From Bradysia coprophila (taxonomy: Eukaryota; Arthropoda; Insecta; Diptera; Sciaridae), in the NCBI RefSeq assembly GCF_014529535.1, contig NW_023503374.1, forward strand, positions 8,735,685 through 8,799,684: DNA of 64,000 nucleotides. Reading direction: 5' to 3'. The translations under genes and the position numbers were made by a program. Below the pieces are notes generated by a model that worked only from the letters and a program-made list of their open reading frames with translations, made no database searches and was not told where the DNA came from. Below, piece by piece: positions 11,707 to 22,803 of the stretch (position 1 is its first letter; each line of letters begins with the position of its first letter).

Positions 11707-13288
11707 ATGTCTGGAAATGTAAGTGTTTGTACTTTCGAGAATAAAATGAATGGACGCTAAAGGAAGTCCAGTCATTCAGATAGAGTAAACATTATGTCCT
11801 TAGTTCAGTGTCCTTTCTGTAGTGGAAACAAGTGTGTGCAAAACTTCATCAAACATTTCCAAAAAGAATCTGTGTCAATTTCAGCAACTGCATCACATAA
11901 TTCTATATTCTAGAGTCTTAAGTTCCAATTTCGAACTAAAGATTGTTTTGCTAGGAACCTATTTTGAAAAGAATTTTCAACTCTTAAGCATGTAGCTTTT
12001 AACCGATCTATGAAATAGACCTTTCACAAACGTACCGACATTTATAACGATTGAATCTGTTACTACATTAGTTCAAAGTGTCGTACAGTGTTCAATAAAA
12101 AATCTTTTACTTCATTTGATTTAACCTTTGTTTTGCTGTAAGACCAAGTTTACCGGCGATCCTTGATAAGAGAGGTTTTACCTTAGACGGTGCGATTATT
12201 TTCTCCTAACATTTCATTTGTTCCAGCAAACTCCGGTATACGATTCTCTCAGCAAGAAATACGAAACTACACGACGAAGAATTTTTAAGGTGAGTGGATC
12301 GAGACAGTTAAAACATGAAACATAGGGTAAACACGGCGTATTCAAAGCCTTAGAGTTACGATAATGCTGTGAATACTGAAGGTTTCATAGATGATGGGAA
12401 CTAAACATCTAGCATAGCTCCCGTATCGAATCTGTTCTTTCGATCGAAGTATTTTCAACATAAAATTAGTTATTTTCATGTGTCGGGGCCGAAAATGAGG
12501 AAGTTTTGAGATTTTTCTCTGGTTTTCGACCCCTTACATGAAAAATTTTTTGTGTTACAACCCGCGAAATTGCCTAAAAACAATCGTCCAAAACAGATAC
12601 ACAAAAAATCTTGTTAGCTTTAACACGGACTAGACAACCTTATTAAAAGCTCATCCAACGCTACTTTTCACAAAGCCCTAGATAATAAAAGTCAAAAAGC
12701 CTTTTTGGAAATGTATACCAAACAGCTAAACTTCTGTAAAGCTGGAAAAATCTCTATAAAATTGTATTCTACATTAGGATGACAATGGAAAATATAAAGA
12801 AAAATTGGAAATTAAAAATTGTGAGAAACGGACGTTATTTGGTTCCCTACCTTTCGAAGGAAATACTAATTGGAAGCTGGACGATCTCTCCGTCATTGTC
12901 GATGATGACGAAGATCGAAAATCTGATCGGGGAAATGGTGAATATAAAAACAAAAAATTTCGTTGAAATCTTAATCGAGTACAAAAAAGTAAGACAGTTT
13001 TCGTATTCTTAATCCATTGAGTGTACAAACACAGCGAAGACAAATGTGATGGCAACTCTGCAGAGCCGATCGAATGTAATTTCAAAGCTACACTGAAGAA
13101 AATTATTGACAAACTGAAAGATGATAGGTCAAAAGATGCACAAGGAGTTGTAAGACAATTTTTATTTCTAATGATTGCCTTCTAGTTACAAGGAATTTTT
13201 GCAGAAAAAATTATTCGAGAAGAAATGTGATAGTGCCGCTACTGGATATTCCAAGGGTAGTGCAACGTCCGAATCTCATGTAACATAA
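11707..13288 (+). CDS. Small five-exon gene of unknown function
   Basis: I do not recognise this protein. Exons 11707-11718, 12227-12289, 12778-12937, 13040-13149 and 13205-13288 join in frame to 142 residues, starting MSGNQTPVYDSLSKKYETTR and ending SATSESHVT. Support: a four-codon first exon with a strong GTAAGT donor, pyrimidine-tract acceptors, in-frame joins throughout, and polyadenylation-like AATAAA about 20 bp after the stop. The protein is hydrophilic and charged, with an acidic run (VIVDDDEDRKSDRG), two cysteine-containing patches and a lysine-rich C-terminal helix (KKIIDKLKDDRSKD). It has no signal peptide, membrane span or known domain. The exon 4 acceptor is the weakest point: the nearest CAG at 13030-13034 gives an early stop, so the AAG acceptor at 13039 was taken. 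Confidence 0.5.
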
Positions 13289-14047
13289 AATCACCTACGG
13301 AAGTAAATGCAATAAAAATTTCTTTTGTTTTTCTAAGTTGAATTTTCTTTTTGAAATATTTGGCGCCAAATTCCCAAATTGTCATACTGTCCCAACCGAA
13401 ATGTAAAAATATCAACTTCGTGAGAGCTCAAAAATATCAACCAACTTCACTCCAATAACCCTCTTCTTGTCGTCAGTCATTCTGTAATTTCATTGAAAGT
13501 TTTTGCTATTTTGGATAAAATACAATCGAATTGCCAATAGGAATACCAATCGAAAGGTGCAATTCTCATCAGTAAAAGACACATTTCCGATTGAAATAGT
13601 TAACATAGTAGCTGAGAGGTAAGTAAAGCTCTAGTTATTGTTGATGTAAAATGCATTGTTGCAGTACACTATAACGTCGAGCGTGTGTTTTTTTTTTACA
13701 TGTTTCCTGCGACGACCTAATATTTTATTTATTATGTTTTACGAATCCAGATTTGTTCGCTGCGGATAGCCAAATATTTTTGTTTTGTTGACTTTATACG
13801 TCGATGATACCGGTGATAAGGTGTTAAATGAGCGCTTAAATATCAGATTTATCTGTGCAAATGTGTTTCGAAATTTAATTTGCAGTATTTTTCACTCGAC
13901 TTTTTAAATAGAATTGCACAATACATACGTGTACAGTGACAGCGTTGATATTTCATTTGTAAATTCCTAAAATAAATTGACCAAATCATTGAGTAAATAA
14001 CTGGATTTATTTACAGTTTCTTCGATTATCTAGACAATATCGTATCT

Positions 14048-15346
14048 ATGATGGCCGATCAACAGTTTTTCCTAAAATGGAACGATTTTCAAACAAATAT
14101 GGTCACTTCATTCAGACATTTACGGGACGAGAAAAGCTTCACAGATGTAAGTAAACAAATGGTTCTAAATCTCTAGTCTGTACGAGAATGGTTTCAGTGT
14201 TGACTTGCTGATATTAAATTTACCGCTACTGATACTGTTAGTGCTACGCTGGACATATGTTCTATTGTTTGTTCTTTTGTTTATAATTTCGATTTGATTT
14301 GTGATGAAAAGGGCTAATATCCTGCGGTATGGCTTAAGATTAAGAAATTTATAAATGGACATCCTTTCGGTAGCAAAGTCTTAATTTTCTGGTGAGATGA
14401 AACAATCAGTTGATGATCCAGTCCATAACCTAACCTTTAAATAGGACTACACATTGTATTCGTAAGCGGAGAAAGTAAGAATGACTTTACGTCTGATCGT
14501 GTCAGTTCAAAAATATTATCGTCCGGAAAGTTAAAGATTTTGCGTTCGGTTCCCACCTGTGATGAATTGAGAGCGTACTGTTTTGAGCATGTTGGATCGG
14601 TACGAATGTTCGTTTACTATTATGTCGCTGTACGGAGAAGGTCATCGAATATTCGAATTCTGTTTAACGCTATCTCTTATCGATCTATTAAATGTCACTG
14701 AATCGGAAAGAATTATGTAAAGAAATCAGTGTATTTTAGAGACACATACCGTAGCTCAATTGTTTGCTTAGTACTATGTTTCGCGCTTAATTTGTCGAAA
14801 TTGCCGCGACTAATTAGTACAATAGTGATCTATGGACAGTCGCATGTACTGTTTACTGTTAAAACTGAGAGATATTTGATCGTTGTATTTTGAGCTTTTC
14901 ATTGATTCTACTTACTATGTGCGAGTTGTATAGCGTTGCTGCTCCCATTAATTTGTTTCCAATAAACTTTGTTTGTAAAAGAAATTGCTTTGTTTCAGGT
15001 AACATTGGCATGCGAAGGACAAACGTGTAAAGCACATAAAATGGTATTGTCGGCTTGCAGTCCATACTTTAAGTCATTGTTGGAGGTAAGTTGCGGTCGA
15101 AAAAACTTATTGCCACTTACATTGAAAAAAACTGACTTTCATTCAACACAGGAAAATCCATCAAAGCACCCGATTATTATTCTAAAAGACGTCTCATACA
15201 CCCACCTGCAAGCCATTTTAGAATTTATGTATGCGGGAGAAGTAAATGTTTCGCAAGAACAATTACCGGCCTTCCTGAAAACGGCAGATCGACTTAAGGT
15301 TAAGGGTCTAGCCGAAACTCCTGCCCCAATCAAGCGGGAAGGTTGA
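14048..15346 (+). CDS. lolal: Lola-like / Batman BTB protein
   Basis: BTB-only protein of 126 residues. In Drosophila, Lolal (Batman) binds GAGA factor and acts with Polycomb and Trithorax group proteins at response elements. Coding exons 14048-14146, 14999-15085 and 15152-15346. The BTB fold starts FFLKWNDFQTNMVTSFRHLR and continues with CKAHKMVLSACSPYFKSLLE and LQAILEFMYAGEVNVSQEQL, nearly identical to the fly protein; the tail KGLAETPAPIKREG is also conserved. Two adjacent ATG codons start the frame (MMADQQ), as in the fly. A probable non-coding first exon ends at the GTAAGT donor at 13619, with an initiator-like TCAGTC at 13473 and an acceptor at 14016. After the stop comes an AT-rich 3' UTR with a CA repeat at about 15403-15422. 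Confidence 0.95.
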
Positions 15347-16493
15347 TGACCGCATTTTTACTTTATTTTGTAAAATAATGCTATTTTTTAAAGTAATTCA
15401 CACCCACACACACACACACACACGTACATCTATAAAGCAAAGCAAATTCATTTGAACGTAAAGTTTAATTAAAACAACAAAAAAATTGAAAGAAATTAAA
15501 TTTGACAACAAGAAAAAAGAGAAAAATAAAATTGAGTAAAACAACAACAACACCGAATACCATATTGGAAAATGCAGTCGATTTGATTGTGGTATTTTTT
15601 GTTATACTGCACATTGTCGATGGATATTTCATTGAACTGAATTTCGGTTATATTTAGTGCACCCATTCATTGGATTTTTGTTCAGAAAATGTTTATTTTA
15701 TCGAGAAAAAATAGGAAATGTTACCAACTTTTCATTGAATTTTCTTCATTTTCTTCATTTCATTTTAAATGTAATTTTTAGCTCATCGTCGCACGTAATG
15801 CTGCGTTTCTCATCGTTTAATTTCCCATCATTTAGTTTCAATTTTGATCGATTTGTTTTTCCTTCTTTTTATTGATTATATTATATCGTCAGTTTGTAAA
15901 TCAATTTTTTTTCGACTTAATTGTAAGTTAAAATACAATGCAATGTTCTTTATCATTTCAAATAAATATATTTCAAATCCTATTCGTTTGATGCAGCAAG
16001 TAATTAGTAGAATAATTTTTATTAAAAAAAAAAGAAACACAATAGATCATAGAGAGTAAAACAATTTTTTTTTCTCTTTTATATAAAGGAAATGACAAAA
16101 TTTATTTCATTTTAATTATATCTTTGTGCTAAGCAAATCAAGCATTTTTTCTCTATAACCTACGATATTCGAGGATCACTATAACAACAGATTTTTATGA
16201 TTGTTGAAAGTTTATATGACACTAGAGCGTCACGTGTAAATGTGTCATCAGTTCATGATCTACACATTTTTGAAATCAGTGACCGTACAGGAAGTGTATA
16301 ACGCGAACAACAATATTTTTCTGGCATATCATGGTAGCAAACTGTCACAATGGTTATTTGTTTACCAATGAACCAAGGAGAGAAAATAGGAAATTCCAAC
16401 ACGAGCGAAAGTTTGCGCCAGAGCGAAGCGAGTGTACTTTAGCCCATCAATTTGTTTCACCATTTTCAAAAATAAAAGTGACAGTTCAAAGAG
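15347..16493 (+). other. lolal 3' UTR and AT-rich intergenic DNA
   Basis: AT-rich DNA with a short CA microsatellite (about 15403-15422) and many A/T runs. I see no supportable gene. Stop-free stretches here have no coding signature. Confidence 0.5.
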
Positions 16494-17350
16494 AAAACGA
16501 GCCATCAGAACAGTCGGAGCGTTTGCTACGACTGAGCCCCGTACAAACCCGTATATCTATTGCGTACGTGACCCTAGTGCGTCTGTCACCCTACTGTGAC
16601 CGTAAGCCTATTGCGCCGGTTAATGTAGTTAAAGTAAAATTATTATGGAATGTGTACACCTTAGAAATTGCGCATAGCGGAATTACGAAGCCCCGTTCGA
16701 CGTTCCTTTCAAATGAAACAAAAATTTCAAATCGCCCTAAAATTTTAATTTATTGAGTATAAATACACAAAGGGCCCTAGTACCGGCCTTAGTCTGAGGA
16801 CCCAAATTTAATTTTTTTTCAACAACATTCTATTCGGCCTTTGATTACCTTCGAAATCAAACAAAAATTACGAAAAACGAATGAAATTTACTCGAGTTCT
16901 ATGTAAAATACACATAGGGCCCTAGTAGCATTTCACTTCTAAGGCCCTAACTCACGGTCCACTCACCCGATTTTAAGAAACTTTTTTTTCCTGGATTGGT
17001 ATTGACAATACCTATCATTTGCCATGTCATTTATATTTCCATCGTTTGTTTTGCCATAAATATCACCAAAAGACCTTAAATCACTTAAGTGGCCCTAACT
17101 CACGAAGCCCATCTTCGAACTTAGCCTCACTATTTCGACTATCTTTCAGGGAAAAAAAATTTTAAAATCGGATTTGATTTACTCAAGATATCGACGTGAC
17201 GGACAGACGGACAGACAAAATTTTTATTGCGGATTCGTCATCTATGAACATAGGCAAACACTTTGCCCTCACCGTCTGCTTTGAATTCCATCAATTACAC
17301 ACGGCATCGTAATCCTATAAGTCCCTTTGTACTTCGTACGGGGCTAAAAA
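16494..17350 (-). repeat. CCCCGTACGAAG repeat family, copy 1 (single-unit form)
   Basis: About 860 bp in reverse orientation relative to the copy at 34903-36731. Shared landmarks in order: AGCCCCGTACGAAGTAC at the end near 17345, GACGGTGAGGGCAAAG, the GTCTGTC-rich stretch, GTGAGTTAGGGCC, and a subterminal hairpin around 16670-16690 with one mismatched stem base. Only one 145-bp unit (marked AAAGGCCGAATAGAATG on the opposite strand) is present, against eight in the other copy. It holds no real gene, although a stop-free frame crosses it. Confidence 0.75.
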
Positions 17351-17411
17351 ACTCTTGCTCATGCCATTGGACAAGAGATGAGGAAATACCAAATTTCTCA
17401 CCTCAGCTATC

Positions 17412-17520
<109 letters not shown>

Positions 17521-17871
17521 TCAACAAAACGCTATCTTCTTAACACATTTGAGTGGAGAAAATCGGTTGTGGACGGTAGATTTTAGACGGTTTCGCATGT
17601 TGTAGCCAGAACAAAGTAAGTCGACATGTGAAAGTCATCTATCACCCTCAACAGATACGCATACAACTTTTCATGCCGAGGGCCTAAATAACGAGAAAAA
17701 GTCGGAAATTTATAAATAAGTTTACTCACGACGCATTATGTACACTAACTGGCCAAGGTGTCCTCGACTCAGGAGCACCGGTTGCAGTGACTGCACTAGC
17801 TTCGTGGGCGACGTGGGCACTCTTAAAAAATCCGTTCAAAAATGTAAAAAAAGTGATTTCAGGTGTATATC

Positions 17872-18013
17872 CAGTGCCGGACTGGCTCAAAAAAGCCCTT
17901 CGGGCGTTGTATGGAGAAATTTTTCAAAAAGCCATTCGTTGTCATTTATCCATACAAAAATCAAAAGGCCCTTCGGGAATCGCCCGAACGCCCATAGGGC
18001 CAGTCCGGCACTG
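17872..18013. mobile_element. Palindromic hAT-like MITE
   Basis: 142 bp starting CAGTGCCGGACTGGCT and ending with the inverse GGCCAGTCCGGCACTG; the interior is also self-complementary (GCCCTTCGGGCG type). CAGNGCCGG ends are common in hAT elements. The flanks share only TATC, so the 8-bp duplication expected of hAT is not confirmed. Confidence 0.6.
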
Positions 18014-18226
18014 TATCCGATCAGGACATGCCTGGTGTACTGGAACTACTCGACCTCCTCTACCACCTCATATCACCTCATACCACAAGCTAAACATAAT
18101 CATTTGTCTCTCAGGAAATATAAGTCAAAAACCAAAAAGTCAAATTTTCGATGTTAGGCAATCTTGGCAGTGGCACCTTTTGGACCATCGGTTCCTTCGG
18201 TAGTTCTGTAGAATTTACAAAGCTCT

Positions 18227-18413
18227 CAAAGCACCTAGCAGGGTAATAGAGGTTTTTACACGTCAAATAGAGTAGTATTTTGATACCAATAATACCATTA
18301 GCAGCCTTAATGGTAATTTTGCAATGACATTAAGAAAAAAAGGTATGAAAAAATTCGCATACTTCGATTAAAGTATTACTTTATTGTTTTCTGTTTCCCT
18401 GCTAGGTGCTTTG
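18227..18413 (+). mobile_element. CAAAGCACC MITE with 7-bp duplication, copy 1
   Basis: 187 bp bounded by CAAAGCACCTAGCAGGG and its inverse, flanked by perfect 7-bp AAGCTCT (18220-18226 and 18414-18420). The same element in reverse orientation lies at 43161-43348. Non-coding. Superfamily uncertain: 7 bp is shorter than the usual hAT 8 bp. Confidence 0.8.
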
Positions 18414-18915
18414 AAGCTCTACATTCCGCTAGAACATTGTTTTCAAAAATACTCTAAACTTTCCGAGTTCGAATCACAGCCCGGACACAGTTTTCGATGA
18501 TCTACGTTTTCCGCACACTGACAATCGCAGACCTTAAAATTTGCAAAATTCGATACGCCCTACGGTACACGCTACCTGTAACATATACTGTCGATTACGC
18601 GGATACAAGGTTACCTGGTACTCTTGAAATTTTCAAATCTTTTTGCAGTGACGATCACTAAAAAGCGAATGTATTCAGGCTTGCAACAGATGTAGGAAGA
18701 ATTGCTCCATAAAAGACTACCCAGGCTGTGGTTCTGATTCTGTAAACCTTCATCTCGTCCCAAAAGTCAAAAACAAAAATTGTGTATCAACCACCTCAAG
18801 ACTTTTTATTAGAACTGATTTGAATAAATTACCACCAGTAAAAAAAACTTTTATTTTATTTAGGATCACTTCCATTCATGGCTAGAATTTGATCATAAGC
18901 CAATCGCCCCCATTT

Positions 18916-20132
18916 TCAATATCTTCGCCTATGCATAATCCAGTCAGCTACCATTCTTCCCACTTCCTCGGACGATTTTATTACAAAAGCATGATCAAAT
19001 TTTCGCGTATCAATTTCCAAATCTAGTTCCGGTATTTTTTCTTTCAATTGATGACAATATTTCAATGGAGTCCATCCATCACTAGCACCATAATAGAATT
19101 TCAAAATCTGGTGATTGTTGCGCAAAGTTTCCAGCGTAGCTGGATCCAATTCAACAACCCGCTCCATTTCTTCATTAGCTAGAAAAAGAACCTTTTCCAT
19201 GATCGTAAGGTGCGAATATTTCAATCCAGTGCCGAGGAATTGGCGAGGAATTGAGGCCATCCAAAAGTAGATCGACAACAGAAATACTTTAAAGAATACA
19301 GGAAGTTTGGAGAATATTATCACAATGAATCGCAGTAGAAACCAAATCTTTTGGAATATTTTGGTGAAATAGAATCCGTTCGGCGAAACGGCCATCCGTT
19401 CAATGGTTGGAAATAGTAGATATGAATGCTGAATCTTGTCACGAATTGCCGGCTCTCGCTTTAACATCTCGATGATCATCCAAGCTCCAATGGAATGTCC
19501 GATTAGATGAATTTTTACATCGTCCGGAACGTATGTTTCAATGAACTCCAACTGGAGGGGTAAATGAGCAGAAATGAAAAATTGATTGGAAGATGAAGGA
19601 AGTGTTGAAAATTACTTTGTGTTTAATTTGAGCATCCAAATTGTATTTGTCTTCGTTTCCACGAAGCGGAGGAACCCTACGTAAACTGGTTTCAGGCGGC
19701 TCATCGTGACCAGCATGTCCTGTAAATTTTGAACGAAAATTAGAAAGAATTGGGGGACCAGAATCGAAAGACAGGTGGTCAGTGATTCCTGAGTAAAGGA
19801 ACATATTCGGTCATTTTTTGCTCTTACAGGTCAATTTACAGGTTCGTCGACCATAGAGATAAAGTAAAACCACTCACCTATAACCCAAACCGGTGTATCC
19901 GGGTCGATGTGATCATGAATGGTTTTCGAAAATTTAGTGTAAAAGCCAGGCAGTCCCGGATTACCTAAAACATTTTTGAGACTTTATCGTGCCTAACTGT
20001 CGGTATAACCTAAAACACCTTACCAGTTATGCAAATGACGACTTCTTTCTTGGGAAAAGATTCCTCAATCCATGGTGCCCACGAGATAATGTGAGTCGGA
20101 ATTGAATTGATATTTATAAATGCCTCCTGCAT
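18916..20132 (-). CDS. LDAH: Lipid droplet-associated hydrolase
   Basis: Alpha/beta hydrolase that sits on lipid droplets, of the C2orf43/LDAH family. Four exons: 20132-20024, 19964-19878, 19719-19616 and 19551-18916, giving 311 residues (human 325). Motifs: oxyanion region ITGNPGLPGFY near residue 37, HAGH at about 67, nucleophile elbow GHSIGAW with Ser near residue 120, acid in GASDGWTPLKYC near 257 and catalytic His in KFDHAF near 286. A hydrophobic stretch (about residues 165-200, IWFLLRFIVIIFSKLP and following) fits the membrane-embedding hairpin expected for droplet targeting. All catalytic residues are intact. It stands alone between repeats. Confidence 0.93.
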
Positions 20133-20447
20133 GGTACCAGTGTAATTTTATTGAACTTTGGAGCTTAATCAGCAGTCAGCCAAGTATGTAAAATCACTTC
20201 GTGTTTTTTTTTATTTAATTCTTATTGTTCCTATGTTGTGTGATAACAATCGTGAGTGTTTATGTATTTAGTGCACTCAAAAGACTCAAACATTTCATAA
20301 ACATTGGAACAGTGTTGCAATCTGAACACATTTGTCAACAGTTGTCTTAGAGCAGCTCTGCTGCACCGCTTAATGAATACTTGTCAGAAAGTAGTATGTT
20401 TCTGTGAATATTCAGGGTAAACGACAGTATGTTTAATGAGATTACAT

Positions 20448-20696
20448 CAGGGCCTACTTTTTGGAAACTAATTTCTTGAATTTCTCGAAATTTCTCAAAT
20501 TTTCTCGAATTTCTTAAAATTTCTCGAATTTCTTAAAATTTCTCGAATTTCTTAAAATTTCTCGAATTCGAGAAATTCGCGAAACTTCAAGAAACTCGAG
20601 AAATTAGTTTCTTGAAATTTCTTGAATTTCTCGAAGTTTCTTGAATTTCTCAAAGTTTCTTGATTTTCTCTAAAAGTTTCTAAAAAGTAGGCCCTG
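20448..20696. mobile_element. hAT-type MITE with 8-bp target-site duplication
   Basis: 249 bp starting CAGGGCCTACTTTTTGGAAA and ending in its inverse (AAAAAGTAGGCCCTG). Flanks GATTACAT at 20440-20447 and 20697-20704 are identical, as expected for hAT. The interior is built of degenerate TTTCTCGAATTTCTTAAAA repeats in both orientations, making the whole element self-complementary. Confidence 0.85.
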
Positions 20697-20831
20697 GATT
20701 ACATTCTATAATCTGGAAGAACCGGTTGAGTTGATAACGAAGATTTTCTCGATTTTCTCTAAAAGTTTCTAAAAAGTAGGCCCTGGATTACATTCTATAA
20801 TCTGGAAGAACCGGTTGAGTTGATAACGAAG
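20662..20831 (+). repeat. Tandem duplication of the MITE end plus flank (period 89 bp)
   Basis: The last 35 bp of the hAT MITE together with about 54 bp of adjacent host DNA (through GGTTGAGTTGATAACGAAG) is repeated directly at 20751-20831 with essentially no change. GATTTTCTC occurs at both the start and the junction, a micro-homology that could have seeded it. This gives a second, orphan MITE end. Confidence 0.85.
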
Positions 20832-22803
20832 GTTGATCAGGTTGATCACCTGACTATCATGGTTACGGTATGAGTTTGACACAAGTCTGTATTGTGCTGG
20901 CAACGCTGTTTCTGTCACTCATTGAAAGGAAAACCGCCTGACAGCGCCTTCATTAAACGTCAAATTTATGCAAAACAAAAAGAAAATGTCGGACTCTGTT
21001 GAATTACAATAAAAAAAGCGAATTTCTTTAACAATTCGGGAGCATCTGAGTATCAAGTAAAGACGCATCATAGGCCAGGTAATCAAATTAACTAAAAACA
21101 ATCGATTTAAGTTTTATGTATCAAAAGCAAACATGTAAACAATGTTTGTTCGTTGGTTCTTTTTTGTCCATTTCTTGTGACGGAATTAGTGAATCCCTAC
21201 AAAGCGGTGCCTTCTGACGGAAGTTTCTTTGTTGTAAAAAAAAGTTTTATGTGAAAATGTTAATTGCTGCAAACAATGTCGACAAAATACAGTGACTCCA
21301 GCTAAGTTCCAGCTTTAGGATGAAACAATAAAGCGAAGATTCCTTCGCCTCCGATAAATGCGTAGATGCATAAAATGGATGGATGGGTGCGTTGAAAAAG
21401 CACATTATTCTACAAATCTGTTGATTGCTTGTTTCTGTAAATCAATAGTGATAGAAAGTGGACGAACCGGGGTATAAACAATCTGATGGCATTGGTGGTC
21501 AAAAGTCAATTTGAAAAACGTTACCCAGCAATTCCATTATAAATCCACTTTGGATTTGTCGATTTACTAGCCTTCGACGCAGTGGCATTGAAGCTACTCC
21601 TACAGTATGTGAACGGAGCGTCGTCACTTTTGGAATGTTTAATTCAACATGTTTTCACATTTGCTTCGCATTAGAATTTAATTTCTTAGAGCTTCAAGTA
21701 ACAAACCATCAAATGGTACTGGAAGCTCATAAAAAAGACCAAACAATGAACGTGAAACTTACGATATCAACATGCATTCAACAGTGAACACAACACCGCT
21801 TTCGTTACTGTAACCATTCTTGTCCACCTCAAAAGATCATAAAGAAGGTCGTTTCATCATCTCATCTGGATGAACATCACCTTTCCGGTTGACTGTGCTC
21901 CGATCTAACTTCAAACTTTCGCAATTTCGTACACTCAATCTTCAATGAATCTCCCGATTATTTATTGTTCGAAGAGAAATATGCTCTGACCTGGTGTAAG
22001 TATAAGGTCCAGATGTAAGCAAAAAAAAAGACGTTGTCGTAACTTGGCGGTGCGATTCATTTACTACAATGTGTTTTTCCTTTTGTATAATTTGGCCCAC
22101 AGATTGACCAAATAACATCATAAGTCACTTTCCAAATTAGACCGCGATTAGATATTTAAAGAAACATTTCAGAAAATCTGTCGCTAGTTCATTACATGAG
22201 CAGTAAGTAGTGTTTGCTGCATTTCCCGATTAGGTTTTGAGCGCTGCCGAAGTTAATTTGGTCACTTGTTCTGAAGTAATATCCAATAACCAAATACTAC
22301 AAACTATAGTTACAAACAATGTAGCACTGCTAACGTGCATTGTTAAGTAACGATAGCGTGTAGCGTCATTTCTAGTGTTAGTAAGTATACGACTATGTTG
22401 CTAAATCGCAAAATTTGTTGAGTTATTTTGATGATTGTTTTTGTTTAAAAAAAAAATCTAATTCGCTAAGCATGTGGTGGTAAGTATTATCGTTCGATTG
22501 ACTTTAATGTGAAAATATTTTCTTTTCTTTTACTTTGCAGAAATCAATCATCTAAACACTGAGAGAGGTCATGAAAAAAATTAATTAAAAACAAAACAAA
22601 AAATCTGTCGTTCTGGCACATAATAACAAATATTTCCTTGGACGATTTGTTACAAAATCAAATACGTCCAAACCGAATCGATAAAGAGCCGAATTGTCTT
22701 TATCGCATTACTTACTAGTGTTGTGTGATATTTGCTGGTGGTTGTTGATAAATTAGTGTTTGTGTTAAATCGAAAAACAGAGAGATTTCCATTCCATCTC
22801 GAA
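20832..22803. other. Intergenic region upstream of the first CG7065-like gene
   Basis: About 2 kb of AT-rich DNA. Apart from weak promoter-like sequence and the probable 5' UTR just before 22804, I see no gene, RNA or complete repeat. Confidence 0.4.

Noticed and set aside
12774-13112. 112-residue minus-strand frame opposite the small unknown gene
   Set aside because: The plus strand has consistent splice sites and in-frame joins; the minus frame has none.
16331-16756. 141-residue open frame on the plus strand
   Set aside because: It runs through the inverted GTACGAAG repeat copy, matches no family, and the same DNA at 36.5-36.7 kb is not open in the corresponding frame.
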